From CAZABP01 sp964483245 (GTDB lineage Bacteria; Planctomycetota; UBA1135; UBA2386): a stretch of DNA of 64,000 nt. Where the stretch lies: contig CAZABP010000006.1 in NCBI GenBank assembly GCA_964483245.1, forward strand, positions 62,001-126,000, read 5' to 3'. Position numbers and translations under genes: made by a program. Each line of letters starts with the position of its first letter. Within the stretch, counting starts at the first letter, position 1. The notes under the pieces are model-generated. The model saw nothing but the letters and a program-made list of their open reading frames with translations. It did no database searches and was not told where the DNA came from. Shown here one piece after another: positions 1-8,820 of this stretch.

Positions 1-1
1 C

Positions 2-595
2 CATTCGCTGCGGCAGCAGCTCGTTCCGCTGCAGCTGGTGAGCCATGAGGGACGCTTCCTCGGGGAACCGGCGACGTTCACGTTCTACTCCGTGCCGGCC
101 GGCGACGACGTCATGCGGGTGTTGCGCGAGCGGCAGCTCCGGATCGGGGACGTGCAGCAGAGCGGCGGCGCGCGGCTCGGCTATGCGATCGAAGCGTGCT
201 GCCGCGACGGCGATGCGCTGTGCCTGCGCTTCCGCGATCTGACGGCGACGCGCTTGGCGCGCGACCTGCAGCTCGCGCGCGACGAGCAGACGCGGCTCGC
301 GCAGATGCTCGAAGCAGCCGATGGCGAGCGCCGCGAGCGGGTGCGCGAGCGATTGACCGCGGTCGAGACCACGCTGGCGGGACTCGAACAGGCGCAGGCG
401 GCGCGGACCGGCCTGCTACCGGACGCGGAGCTGACCGGCACCCTGCTCGACGGCGCCGCCGCCGATCCGGCGCTGCTGACGGCGATCGCGGAACCCGACG
501 GTGAGCAGGCGAAGATCCGCGCGACGTTCGCCGGGCGGACCACCGAATTCCTGCTCGGGCCGGACTTCCCGCGCGCTCACCAGGGGCGGCGGTAG
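2..595 (+). CDS. C-terminal part of an uncharacterised protein (5' end outside window)
   Basis: The reading frame is open from base 2 and ends with a TAG at 593-595, so the window holds only the C-terminal part of a longer gene. A GTG at 38 is the first possible start inside the window, but the frame upstream is protein-like, so I do not treat it as the true start. I do not recognise the family. Residues after about 80 are rich in Arg, Glu, Leu and Ala and look like a short coiled coil, followed by a small C-terminal domain. The last 19 nt overlap the end of the convergent gene at 577-1485. No function is assigned. Confidence 0.6.
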   Translation, partial: HSLRQQLVPLQLVSHEGRFLGEPATFTFYSVPAGDDVMRVLRERQLRIGDVQQSGGARLGYAIEACCRDGDALCLRFRDLTATRLARDLQLARDEQTRLAQMLEAADGERRERVRERLTAVETTLAGLEQAQAARTGLLPDAELTGTLLDGAAADPALLTAIAEPDGEQAKIRATFAGRTTEFLLGPDFPRAHQGRR

Positions 596-1485
596 AGCGC
601 CTCGCCGTCCTCGACGACGCCGACGTAGCGGAACCGGAAGATCCGCCGCACGCCCGGCCGCGGCTCGCTCTCGAGCTGCATCCAGTCCACGAGCCCGTCC
701 GGCTCGTCCAGCAAGAGCTCCACGCGCTGCAGCTTCTGCTGCGCCTGCGCCGCCGTCCGCTCTGCAACCAAACGCACCCGCGCAGGGCCGCCGACTTCGC
801 GCGGCGGTTCGCGCCCGACCGTGTGCAGCGCGAACTCGACCGGCAATGTCGCCAACACGCCGTGCAGATCGAGGAAGCCGACCTCGAGCAGCATCCCGAG
901 CATCTGCTCGAATTCCTGCTGCTCCGACAGCGGCTTCGACAGCCGGACGTTCGTGCCGGCGTGCGCCCACAGCGTCTCGCCGTCACAACCGAACTCGAAC
1001 CGGCCGAACAGCGTGCTCTGTCCGACGATGCGGAACCGGTTCCCCGGTCGCAGCGTGAACTCGTAGTGGCTGCGCAGTTGCTCCGCCATCTCGCCTCCCT
1101 GCTGTTCGAACGTCAGCTCGAACCGGCGATCCACCGGCTCGTCGATCCGATCGAGCGCGAGCGCGACCATCGCTTCTGCGCGCGGCAATGCGGCTCCCCT
1201 CGGCCAGAACCAGATCCCGAACGCGACGATCAGCAGCGCGGCCGCCGCCGCCAGCATCGGCATCGGGATCACCCGCGCCCCGCGGCGCGGCAACCGCGCC
1301 AGCACCGCATCGATCCGCGCCTCGCGCGACTCGGCATCGGCGGTGTGCAGTGTGCGCAGCAGCCCGTGCACGAACCGCTGCTCGACGACCCATGCGCGCG
1401 CGGCGGCGTCCACCGGGGGTGCTACGTCGCCGTCGTCGAGCGTCTCGTCCGGGCGCGGCGGTTCGTCGTCGGTCGCCGGGCTCAC
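577..1485 (-). CDS. Anti-sigma-factor-like single-pass membrane protein with LolA-like outer domain
   Basis: This 302-aa protein probably holds the ECF sigma factor encoded just upstream. It has a soluble N-terminal segment of about 70 residues, one membrane segment near residues 75-93 (MPMLAAAAALLIVAFGIWFW), and a roughly 200-residue outer domain. That domain resembles lipoprotein-carrier/DUF2092-type domains, with alternating beta strands and a phrase like 'ELTFEQQGGEM' near its start. The GTG start (1485) overlaps the TGA of the sigma gene by 4 nt (GTGA, 1482-1485), so the two are almost certainly translated together. No zinc-binding HxxxCxxC anti-sigma motif is visible, so the anti-sigma role rests on context and topology and is an inference. 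Confidence 0.6.
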   Translation of the reverse strand: MSPATDDEPPRPDETLDDGDVAPPVDAAARAWVVEQRFVHGLLRTLHTADAESREARIDAVLARLPRRGARVIPMPMLAAAAALLIVAFGIWFWPRGAALPRAEAMVALALDRIDEPVDRRFELTFEQQGGEMAEQLRSHYEFTLRPGNRFRIVGQSTLFGRFEFGCDGETLWAHAGTNVRLSKPLSEQQEFEQMLGMLLEVGFLDLHGVLATLPVEFALHTVGREPPREVGGPARVRLVAERTAAQAQQKLQRVELLLDEPDGLVDWMQLESEPRPGVRRIFRFRYVGVVEDGEALYRRPW

Positions 1486-2030
1486 GGCGCGTTCCCTTCG
1501 GCGAACTGCTCCGGCTCGACGCGGCCCTCCATGCAGCGCATCAGCTCGGTGCGTGCACGCTGCAGGTGTTTCTTGACGGCTTCGACCCCGAGCGCGAGGC
1601 GCTGCGCGATCTCCTTGCAGTGCAGCCCATGCTCGTAGTGCAACGACACGACCTGCCGGCGCGGCGGGCCGAGCCGGGCCAGGCAGTCGCGCAGCACGTC
1701 CAGCTTTTCGTCGAACGTGTCCCCCGGGAGGCGCTCGAGGGTCTCGAAGCTCCGGTCGAGGTCACGCAGCGATTCCTCGTCGCAATAGTGCACCTTGGAC
1801 CGGCCGAGCCGGCGGCGGTGGTTCAGCAGCAGTTTCCCGGCGATCCCGCGGACCCATGGCCCGAACGGGAGCTGCCGGTCGTAGCGGTCGAGGTTCCGCC
1901 AGGCGACCAGGAACGTCTCCTGCAGCAGGTCCTCGGCCGTGGCGGCGTCCCGCACCGAGGCCAGCAGGAAGGACCGCACGCGGTCGGCGTTCTCCCGCAT
2001 CAGGATTTCGAACAGATCGCGCGGCTCCAA
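1482..2030 (-). CDS. RNA polymerase sigma factor, ECF (sigma-70) family
   Basis: The protein directs RNA polymerase to a small regulon. Region 2 is clear (RSFLLASVRD, AEDLLQETFLVAWRNLDRYD), as is the region 4 helix-turn-helix (RRQVVSLHYEHGLHCKEIAQRL, then AVKKHLQRARTELMRCM). I chose the TTG at 2030 (182 aa) because it gives the usual ECF length and keeps helix 1 of region 2. An ATG at 2000 (172 aa) is the alternative. The open frame continues far upstream, but that part has no sigma-like sequence and overlaps the divergent peptidase gene. The stop overlaps the GTG of the anti-sigma-like gene. A GGAAC/CGTC promoter-like pair lies directly upstream, pointing the other way towards the M36 peptidase. 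Confidence 0.85.
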   Translation of the reverse strand: MEPRDLFEILMRENADRVRSFLLASVRDAATAEDLLQETFLVAWRNLDRYDRQLPFGPWVRGIAGKLLLNHRRRLGRSKVHYCDEESLRDLDRSFETLERLPGDTFDEKLDVLRDCLARLGPPRRQVVSLHYEHGLHCKEIAQRLALGVEAVKKHLQRARTELMRCMEGRVEPEQFAEGNAP

Positions 2031-2034
2031 GCAC

Positions 2035-2060
2035 GGAACATTGTTACGGCAGACGGCGTC
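2035..2060 (+). promoter_or_regulatory. Possible ECF-type promoter upstream of the M36 peptidase gene
   Basis: GGAAC at 2035-2039 is followed after 17 nt by CGTC at 2057-2060. This matches the common ECF -35 (GGAAC) and -10 (CGTC) consensus with normal spacing. It points right, towards the peptidase at 2193, and sits in the divergent region beside the ECF sigma gene. It would leave a leader of about 125 nt. This is pattern matching only; short matches occur by chance. Confidence 0.3.
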
Positions 2061-2192
2061 GGGGACCACGCCGCGCGCGCCCCCGTTGCATTCCGCCGGT
2101 CGCCCTCTAGCGTCGCCCGCCCCCAGGCGCCGGAGGGCGCCCGGCGATCTCACTGCCCGCGGTCCTGCCCCTAGGACTCTCCACACCTGGCG

Positions 2193-4442
2193 ATGAAGAC
2201 CCCTGTACTCGCAGCGCTGTTGTGCGCTGCCGCTCTGTTCGGCCAACAGGCCACGACTTCGGCTCAACCCACCGATGCCAACGTGCTGAAGGGATGGGCC
2301 CGATTCCTCGCGGCACACCCGGGCGCATGGCAGGCGAGCTGGTCGGCCGCGACCGGCACCCCTCGCGCAGTCTGGGGGCCCGGCCTGCACCTGCAGGACG
2401 CCCCGATCACCGACCTCGCGACCGCGCGCGCGCATGCGCGCGCGCTGCTCACGGCGCGCGCCGACCTGCTCGGACTGGGCAGCTCGGAGTTCGTCCCGCT
2501 GATCGAAGAGAAGATCGCGCGCGTCTACGTGCTGGTCTTCACGCAGAAGTTCGCCGGCCTCGATGTCATCGAGGGTCGCGCCGACGTGCGCATCCACGAC
2601 AGCGGCGGCGTCTCCATGTTCGGCAGCCAAGCGATGCCGATCCCCGACGGCTTCGACACGGTGCCGTCGTTCTCGCCCGAGGCGGCGGCGCTGGTCGCCT
2701 ACCAGGCCCGCGGGATCGCGGCGGCGGCGCAGCAGCTGCCGGAGTCACGCCTCGTGATCTGGGGTGACGCCGACGCGTCGGTGCGCACGCCGGTCCGTCT
2801 CGCCTGGGAGATCGAGCTGGACCACCTCGACCTGAAGCAGGTCGGGCGCGCATACGTCGACGCGCACAACGGCCGGTTCCTGGAGTACCAGACCGACTAC
2901 CACGAGTGCTCGTTCGGCTGCTCGCACCGGGCGCACGACGGCGGCAACCCGCGGCTCGAGCGCGCACTCGCGCTCGCGCAGACGGCCCAACAGGCGCAGC
3001 CGCGCATCGTCGTGACCGGCGGCACGCCGACCGGCAGCACCAACGTCACCGGCAACATCAAGGCCTGGCTGAAGAACGGTCTGACCCCGGTGCTGCCGCT
3101 GCAGAACGTCCCGCTGCGCGGGATCCTCGTGCAGGTGACCGGCGGCAACAACGCCTACACCGACGCGAACGGTGACTTCGACATCGCGCACGGCGGCACG
3201 ACGCAGGTGACGGTGACGTTCCGGTTCGCCGGCCGCCGCGTCAGCAGCGTCACGACCCAGCAGGGCACGCTGTTCAACGGCTCCGCCCCGGTCACGCCGG
3301 GGACGCCGGCGCAGATCCAGATCTACACGTCCGGCGCCGGGCAGTTCGACTGGTCGCAGGCGACTGCGTACTGGGGCACCGACGACATCAACGAGTACCT
3401 GCGCGGGATCGTGAACCCGTCCGGCATGACGCGGATGGACACCGTGCGCGCGAACGTGAACCTGCCGTCGAGCTGCAACGCGTACTACACCGGGTACACG
3501 ATCAACTTCTACGCGCAGAGCTCGCAGTGCAACAACACGGCGTACTCGACCGTGATCCACCACGAGTGGGGGCACGGGATCGACGACAACTACGGTGGCA
3601 TCTCGCAGACCGACGGCCTGTCGGAAGGCTGGGGTGACACGGTCGCGATCTACAAGACGGGTCAGCCGATCGTCGGGCAGGACTTCACGCTGAGCGGCGG
3701 CATCGTCCGCACGGCGTTGAACTCGTACAAGTACCCGGCCGGCGGCGGCGTCCATCAGCAGGGACAGACCTGGATGGGGTTCAACTGGACCGTGCGTGAG
3801 AAGCTGCGCGCGAGCCTCGGCGCGACGAATGGCACCAAGCAGGCCGAGACGATCGTCATCGGCTCGCTGGTCGCGAACGCACGCAACCAGCCGGACGCGG
3901 TGCGCGAGGTGTTCATCCTCGACGACGACGACAACAACCTGAACAACGGCACGCCGCACTACGCCGACCTCGAGGCGGCCGCGCTGTCGCGCAACCTGCC
4001 GTATCCGAAGAAGGTCAATCCGGACGCCGCGACGTACGCGATCTATGGGGCGTCCTGCGCCGGCACCGGGTTCGCGCCGATCCTCTACAACTCGAACCTG
4101 CCGGAGATCGGCTTCTCGTTCCAGGTGAACATGTTCGGCTCGCTGCAGAACAGCCCGGTCGTCCTGTTCACCGGCGCGTCGAAGACGAGCTGGGTCGGGC
4201 TGACACTGCCGTTCGACCTGGGTGTGTTCGGTGCGAACGGCTGCCAGCTGCTCGCATCCGGTGACATCCAGGAGGGGCTGACGACGAACGCGATCGGAGT
4301 CGCGACGCGCACGTTCACGCTGCCCAATGATCAGAACCTGGTGGGGCTGAAGTTCTTCAACCAGTACCTGGTCAAGGACAACGCGAACTCGTTCGGCTGG
4401 ATCGTCACGAACGGCGGCGAAGGCAAGGTCGGCAAGCGCTGA
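2193..4442 (+). CDS. Secreted M36-type (fungalysin-like) zinc metallopeptidase, paralogue 1
   Basis: A 749-aa exported protease. It has a signal peptide (residues 1-24, ending in SAQ) and an FTP-like inhibitory propeptide around residues 35-170. A carboxypeptidase-regulatory-like beta domain follows at about 285-385 (IPDG..., then VQVTGGNNAYTDANGDFDI), then the catalytic domain. The zinc motif HEWGH is at residues 457-461 and the third ligand is probably E478 in SEGWGD, the arrangement of family M36. After about residue 610 comes a beta-rich C-terminal domain with LPFDLGVFGANGC and a terminal TNGGEGK pattern, shared with other secreted proteins here. ATG 2193 starts directly at the signal peptide; no convincing Shine-Dalgarno is seen. 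A 749-aa paralogue follows in tandem. Confidence 0.88.
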   Translation: MKTPVLAALLCAAALFGQQATTSAQPTDANVLKGWARFLAAHPGAWQASWSAATGTPRAVWGPGLHLQDAPITDLATARAHARALLTARADLLGLGSSEFVPLIEEKIARVYVLVFTQKFAGLDVIEGRADVRIHDSGGVSMFGSQAMPIPDGFDTVPSFSPEAAALVAYQARGIAAAAQQLPESRLVIWGDADASVRTPVRLAWEIELDHLDLKQVGRAYVDAHNGRFLEYQTDYHECSFGCSHRAHDGGNPRLERALALAQTAQQAQPRIVVTGGTPTGSTNVTGNIKAWLKNGLTPVLPLQNVPLRGILVQVTGGNNAYTDANGDFDIAHGGTTQVTVTFRFAGRRVSSVTTQQGTLFNGSAPVTPGTPAQIQIYTSGAGQFDWSQATAYWGTDDINEYLRGIVNPSGMTRMDTVRANVNLPSSCNAYYTGYTINFYAQSSQCNNTAYSTVIHHEWGHGIDDNYGGISQTDGLSEGWGDTVAIYKTGQPIVGQDFTLSGGIVRTALNSYKYPAGGGVHQQGQTWMGFNWTVREKLRASLGATNGTKQAETIVIGSLVANARNQPDAVREVFILDDDDNNLNNGTPHYADLEAAALSRNLPYPKKVNPDAATYAIYGASCAGTGFAPILYNSNLPEIGFSFQVNMFGSLQNSPVVLFTGASKTSWVGLTLPFDLGVFGANGCQLLASGDIQEGLTTNAIGVATRTFTLPNDQNLVGLKFFNQYLVKDNANSFGWIVTNGGEGKVGKR

Positions 4443-4444
4443 GC

Positions 4445-4570
4445 CGGTTGCGGCCTCGCGGCCGCAACCGATGCGGTGCCCGCTGGTCTGCGAGACCGCG
4501 GGCATCCGACCTGGAGCGGAAAGTTGCCCGAACGGCGTGTTGCGCATGCACGCCCGGGCACTACCGGGCG
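4445..4570. repeat. Three hairpins between the tandem M36 genes, the first a likely terminator
   Basis: Just after the stop codon, 4445-4455 and 4460-4470 form a perfect 11-bp stem (CGGTTGCGGCC) with a 4-nt loop. A second hairpin lies at 4478-4503 (GCCCGC and GGTCT pairing with AGACC and GCGGGC, one bulge). A third lies at 4551-4570 (CGCCCGG, 6-nt loop, CCGGGCG). None has a T-tract, so intrinsic termination is uncertain. They may instead protect the mRNA 3' end or be palindromic-repeat relics. The rest of the 225-nt gap to the next start shows nothing else except a ribosome binding site at 4659-4663. Confidence 0.5.
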
Positions 4571-4667
4571 GCGGAACGTCTGCCTACGTTCCGCTGCTCT
4601 CGGTGACGGCGGCGCTGCCGCCGGCGCCGCTGTCCGCTCCGGTGTCCCTCTCCGTTCTGGAGGATCG

Positions 4668-6917
4668 ATGTCTCGCATCCACCTGCTCGCCGGCGCGCTT
4701 GGCGTCGCGGCGACCCTGTGCGGCCAGCAAGCGGCCGCTCCCGATCTCGCGCAACCCCAGGATCCCGCGATGCTGCGCGCGTGGGCGCGCTTCGTCGCCG
4801 AGCACCCCGGGCATTGGGTCGCACGCTGGTCGCCGGCGACCGGCACGCCGAAGGCGATCTACGGCTCCGGGCTGAAGCTGGAGGGCGGACCGATCCGCGA
4901 GATGGCGGTAGCGGAACGCCATGCAGAGGAGCTGTTGGCGCAGCATCCGGAGCTGTTCGGACCGGGCGGGTCGACGTTCGTGCCAGAGATCCGTGAGAAG
5001 GTCGGGCGGCTGTTCGTGTTGGTCTATCGCCAACAGTTCGCCGGCCTCGACGTGCTCGAGGGGCGCTACGACGTGCGCGTCCACGATTCTGGCGGGATCT
5101 CGATGGTCGGCAGCCAGGCGGTGCCGATCCCGGCCGGCTTCGACACGACGCCGGTCCTCTCGCGCGAGGCGGCGGCGCTGATCGCCTATCAGAGCCGCGA
5201 TCTGCTACCAGCCGCGACGAAGCTGCCGGCGATGCAGCTCGTGATCTGGGCCGACGTCGACGCTGCGGCGCGGACGACGCCGCAGCTCGCATGGGAGGTG
5301 AAGCTGGACCACGCCGAGCTGCGCCAGGTCGGGCGGGCGTACGTGGATGCGCGCAACGGTCGGGTGCTGGAGTACCAGACCGACTTCCACGAGTGTTCGT
5401 TCGGCTGCAGCAACCGGGCGCACCGCGCGGCGGCGCCGCGGCTCGAGCGGTCGCTCGCGCTGGCGCGGGCGCTGCAACCGCGCGTCGTCGTCGAGCAGGG
5501 CGAGCCGGGCGCGGGCGTGAACGTGCAGGGCACGATCGTGGCGTGGGCGCAGACCGACACGAAGCCGCACAGCGCGCTGCAGCCGATCCCGCTCGCCAAC
5601 GTGCTCGTGCAGGTGACCGGCGGCAACAACGGCTACACCGATGCGAGCGGCAAGTTCGACATCGCGCATGGCGGCACGACGCAGGTGACGGTCACGTTCC
5701 GCTTCGCCGGCCGGCGCGTCGCGTCGACCACGGCGCAGCAGGGGACGCAGTTCAGCGGGTCGGCGCCGGTGACGCCCGGTGTGCCGGCGACGATCACGGT
5801 GTACGCGTCGGGCAGCGGCCAGCTCGATTGGTCGCAGTCGACGGCGTACTGGGGGACGGATCTCGTCAACGAGTATTACCGCCGGATCATGAACAACGCG
5901 CCGTCGCTGAACCGGATGGACACGGTGCAGGTGTTCACCAATCTGAACTCGAGCTGCAACGCGCACTACACCAACTTCACGACGAACTTCTATGCCGAGA
6001 GCGCGCAGTGCTACAACACGGCGTATCCGACCGTGGTCGAGCACGAGTGGGGACACGGACTCGATGACAACTACGGCGGCATCTCGCAGACCGACGGCCT
6101 GTCGGAGGGGTGGGGCGACACGATCGCGATCTACCGCACCGGACAGCCGATCCTGGGCGAGGACTTCTTCAAGAACGGTGACGACGTACGGACTGCGCTG
6201 AACACGTACAAGTATCCGGCCGGCGGCGGCCCCCATCAGGCCGGGCAGACCTGGATGGGGTTCAACTGGACCCTGCGCGACCTGCTGATCAAGCGGCACG
6301 GCGCGACCAAGGGGATCGACATCGCCGAGCACATCGTGCTGCCGTCCATCGTCGCGAACGCGCGCAACCAGCCGGACGCCGTGCGCGAGGTGTTCATCCT
6401 CGATGACGACGACAACGACCTGACCAACGGAACGCCGAACTACGACGACCTCGCGGCTGCGGCGCTGTCGCGCAACCTGCCGTACCCGAAGAAAGACGCC
6501 GGCCGCTACGTGACGTTCGGCGCCGGTTGCAAGGGGATGGGGGTGGCGCCGTGGATCGTCGCGACCAATCCGCCGGAGTACGGCGGGTCGTTCGAGCTGC
6601 AGGCGATCACGTCGACCGTCAACGGCGCCGCCGTGCTGTTCGTCGGCGCCTCGAAGACCACCTGGTCCGGCCTGCCGCTGCCGTTCGACATGGGCGTGCT
6701 CGGCGCCACCGGCTGCAACCTGCTCGCCTCTGGCGAATGGCAGCTCCCGCTGAAGACCAACATCGTCGGCGTCGCGCAGTGGAAGGTCACGATTCCCAAC
6801 GACCCGAACCTGTTCGGCGTGATTTTCTTCAACCAGTGGCTCGTCGCCGACACCGGCAACACGTTCGGCTGGGTCGTCACCAACGCCGGCGAAGGCAAGA
6901 TCGGGCGCCTCCTCTGA
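4668..6917 (+). CDS. Secreted M36-type (fungalysin-like) zinc metallopeptidase, paralogue 2
   Basis: A tandem duplicate of the gene at 2193 with the same length (749 aa) and domain order: signal peptide (about residues 1-21), FTP-like propeptide, carboxypeptidase-regulatory-like insert, M36 catalytic domain, and C-terminal beta domain. The zinc motif HEWGH lies at residues 459-463, followed by GLSEGWGD with the third ligand. The frame is open upstream to 4476, but ATG 4668 has a GGAGG at 4659-4663 and opens the signal peptide, so it is the start. Long blocks are identical between the two proteins (for example DDNYGGISQTDGLSEGWGD), while the linker after residue 250 and the C-terminal domain differ, so the two enzymes may differ in substrate. 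A palindromic repeat element begins 3 nt after the stop. Confidence 0.88.
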   Translation: MSRIHLLAGALGVAATLCGQQAAAPDLAQPQDPAMLRAWARFVAEHPGHWVARWSPATGTPKAIYGSGLKLEGGPIREMAVAERHAEELLAQHPELFGPGGSTFVPEIREKVGRLFVLVYRQQFAGLDVLEGRYDVRVHDSGGISMVGSQAVPIPAGFDTTPVLSREAAALIAYQSRDLLPAATKLPAMQLVIWADVDAAARTTPQLAWEVKLDHAELRQVGRAYVDARNGRVLEYQTDFHECSFGCSNRAHRAAAPRLERSLALARALQPRVVVEQGEPGAGVNVQGTIVAWAQTDTKPHSALQPIPLANVLVQVTGGNNGYTDASGKFDIAHGGTTQVTVTFRFAGRRVASTTAQQGTQFSGSAPVTPGVPATITVYASGSGQLDWSQSTAYWGTDLVNEYYRRIMNNAPSLNRMDTVQVFTNLNSSCNAHYTNFTTNFYAESAQCYNTAYPTVVEHEWGHGLDDNYGGISQTDGLSEGWGDTIAIYRTGQPILGEDFFKNGDDVRTALNTYKYPAGGGPHQAGQTWMGFNWTLRDLLIKRHGATKGIDIAEHIVLPSIVANARNQPDAVREVFILDDDDNDLTNGTPNYDDLAAAALSRNLPYPKKDAGRYVTFGAGCKGMGVAPWIVATNPPEYGGSFELQAITSTVNGAAVLFVGASKTTWSGLPLPFDMGVLGATGCNLLASGEWQLPLKTNIVGVAQWKVTIPNDPNLFGVIFFNQWLVADTGNTFGWVVTNAGEGKIGRLL

Positions 6918-6919
6918 AC

Positions 6920-7070
6920 CGGTACACCCTGTCTCTGAGACCCCGTCCGTCACTTCGCGCGAAAAAACCCGCGCGAAGTGATGGACTGCGTCTCTGAGAC
7001 GCCGCGTACCGCTTCGCGCGAGAAAACACGCGCGAACTGACGGATGGCGTCTCAGAGACCCGGTGTACCG
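6920..7070. repeat. Palindromic repeat element with two 59-bp tandem units
   Basis: GTCTCTGAGAC at 6931 and 6990, and its reverse complement GTCTCAGAGAC at 7049, are spaced exactly 59 nt apart. Each 59-nt unit carries a hairpin: CACTTCGCGCG pairing with CGCGCGAAGTG (6951-6980, 11 bp, 8-nt A-rich loop) and TTCGCGCG pairing with CGCGCGAA (7013-7036). The whole is bounded by CGGTACACC (6920-6928) and its inverse GGTGTACCG (7062-7070). It lies between two convergent genes and could act as a two-way terminator. The last six codons and stop of proS lie inside it. The 13-mer ACCCGGTGTACCG (7058-7070) recurs in the palindrome at 20007-20070. Confidence 0.8.
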
Positions 7071-8785
7071 CGGACGAATTCGCGCGCGCGGGCGGTGGCG
7101 GCGGCGGCGGAGAGCTCTTCCTTCTGCGAACCGCGGCGCACGATGTACTCGACGATCTGCTCGTCGGCCCGGCGGCCGACGACGATCTGCAGCGGGAAAC
7201 CGAGCAGGTCGAGGTCCTTGAACTTGGCGCCGGGGCTCGTCGCGCGGTCGTCGAGACAGACATCGATGCCGGCAGCGCGCAGGTCGTCGTAGATCCGCGT
7301 GGCGAGCGCGGTCTGCGCCTCGCGCTTGGGATCCAGGATGGCGACGACGACTTCGAACGGGGCGAGCGGCAGCGGCCAGATGATCCCTTTCTCATCGTGG
7401 TTCTGCTCGACGGCGGCAGCGGCGGTGCGGCTGACGCCGATGCCGTAGCAACCCATGACGAACGGCGCCGGCTTGCCGTTCTGCGCCATGAACGTGGCCC
7501 CCATCGCGCCGGAATACTTGGTCCCGAGCTTGAAGATGTGCCCGACCTCGATCCCGCGCGCGACCTGCAGCGGGCCCTTGCCGCCCGGCTCCAACTCCCC
7601 GGCACGCGCCAGGCGCAGGTCACGGAACTCCGGCACGCGGCAGTCGCGCCCGAAGTTCACGTTCAAGCAGTGATAGCTGGTCTGGTTGCAGCCGGTCAGC
7701 AGGTTGGTGGCCCCTTCCAACGTCAGGTCGGCGAACAGCGGCACCTCCTGCGGCAGCCCGACCGGTCCGGCGAACCCGACCTCGGCCCCGGTCGCGGCGC
7801 GGATCGCCTCGTCGCTCGCCAATCGCACGGCCAGGCAGTCGAGCGCGTTGGCGAGCTTGACCTCGTTGATCTCCAGATCGCCGCGCATCATGACCGCGAC
7901 GACCTGGGTCCGATCCTGCCAGACCGACTCGTACAGCACGGTCTTCGCCATCCGCGCGGCCGGCATGCCGAAGAACGCAACCAGCTGCTCGACGGTCCGG
8001 ATCTCCGGCGTCGGATGCTTTTCGAGCGGCTTCGGCGCGCCCCCCTCCGGCGCCGCGGGCGGGATCGACGTCGCGCGCTCGACGTTCGCCGCGTATCCGC
8101 TCTGGTCGCAATACAGGATCGCGTCCTCACCGGTCTCGGCGAGCACCATGAACTCCTCGCTGCCGCTGCCGCCGATCGCGCCGGCATCCGCCTGCACCGA
8201 CGAGAACCGCAGCCCGCAGCGCGCAAAGATCGCGCGATACGCGGCATCCATCTTCGCGTAGCTGCGATCCAGCCCGGCGTCGTCCGCGTCGAACGAGTAG
8301 GCGTCCATCATGATGAACTCCCGCCCGCGCATCAGCCCGAACCGCGGCCGGATCTCGTCGCGGAACTTGTCCTGGATCTGGTACAGGTTGACCGGCAGCT
8401 GCTTGTAGCTCGTGATCAGCTGATCCGCGAACGCCGTGACCACCTCCTCGTGCGTCGGACCGAGGCACATGTCCGCCTCCTTGCGGTCTTGCAGCGCGAA
8501 CATGATCCCGTCGGTGACGTAGCGGTCCCACCGCCCACTGCGCTCCCACAGCTCCTTCGGCTGCAGGATCGGCATCAGGATCTCCTGCGCCCCCTGCCGG
8601 TCGAGCTCCTCGCGCACGATCGTGATCACCTTCTTCAGCGTGCGCCACATCAACGGCCCGTACGTGTAGATCCCGGCCGCGGTCTTGACGATGTAGCCGC
8701 CGCGCGCGAGCAGGCGGTGGCTCGGCACCTCGGCGTCGGCAGGGTCTTCGCGGAGGGTCGTGATCAGCAGTTCCGTCAGGCGCAT
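7052..8785 (-). CDS. proS: Prolyl-tRNA synthetase (bacterial type)
   Basis: This cytoplasmic enzyme charges tRNA-Pro with proline. At 577 aa it has the length of the bacterial type with an editing (INS) insertion. Class II motifs are clear: motif 2 around RDEIRPRFGLMRGREF with IMMDAYSF after it, and motif 3 in GCYGIGVSRTAAAAVEQNHD. The editing domain lies between them, and the anticodon-binding domain is C-terminal. ATG 8785 gives the family's usual MRLTELLITTLREDP opening; the open frame continues upstream but overlaps the BtuF-like gene. It is the last gene of a leftward operon, 35 nt behind the BtuF-like gene. Its C-terminal residues RGTPGL are encoded inside the palindromic repeat element. 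Confidence 0.95.
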   Translation of the reverse strand: MRLTELLITTLREDPADAEVPSHRLLARGGYIVKTAAGIYTYGPLMWRTLKKVITIVREELDRQGAQEILMPILQPKELWERSGRWDRYVTDGIMFALQDRKEADMCLGPTHEEVVTAFADQLITSYKQLPVNLYQIQDKFRDEIRPRFGLMRGREFIMMDAYSFDADDAGLDRSYAKMDAAYRAIFARCGLRFSSVQADAGAIGGSGSEEFMVLAETGEDAILYCDQSGYAANVERATSIPPAAPEGGAPKPLEKHPTPEIRTVEQLVAFFGMPAARMAKTVLYESVWQDRTQVVAVMMRGDLEINEVKLANALDCLAVRLASDEAIRAATGAEVGFAGPVGLPQEVPLFADLTLEGATNLLTGCNQTSYHCLNVNFGRDCRVPEFRDLRLARAGELEPGGKGPLQVARGIEVGHIFKLGTKYSGAMGATFMAQNGKPAPFVMGCYGIGVSRTAAAAVEQNHDEKGIIWPLPLAPFEVVVAILDPKREAQTALATRIYDDLRAAGIDVCLDDRATSPGAKFKDLDLLGFPLQIVVGRRADEQIVEYIVRRGSQKEELSAAAATARAREFVRGTPGL

Positions 8786-8820
8786 CGCGGGGCGAAGCGT
8801 AGCGCGCTGCGCACGACGTG

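Noticed and set aside
6920..7070. CRISPR array
   Set aside because: The repeats are 11 nt with internal symmetry, the intervals between them are homologous to each other rather than unique, and no cas gene is present.
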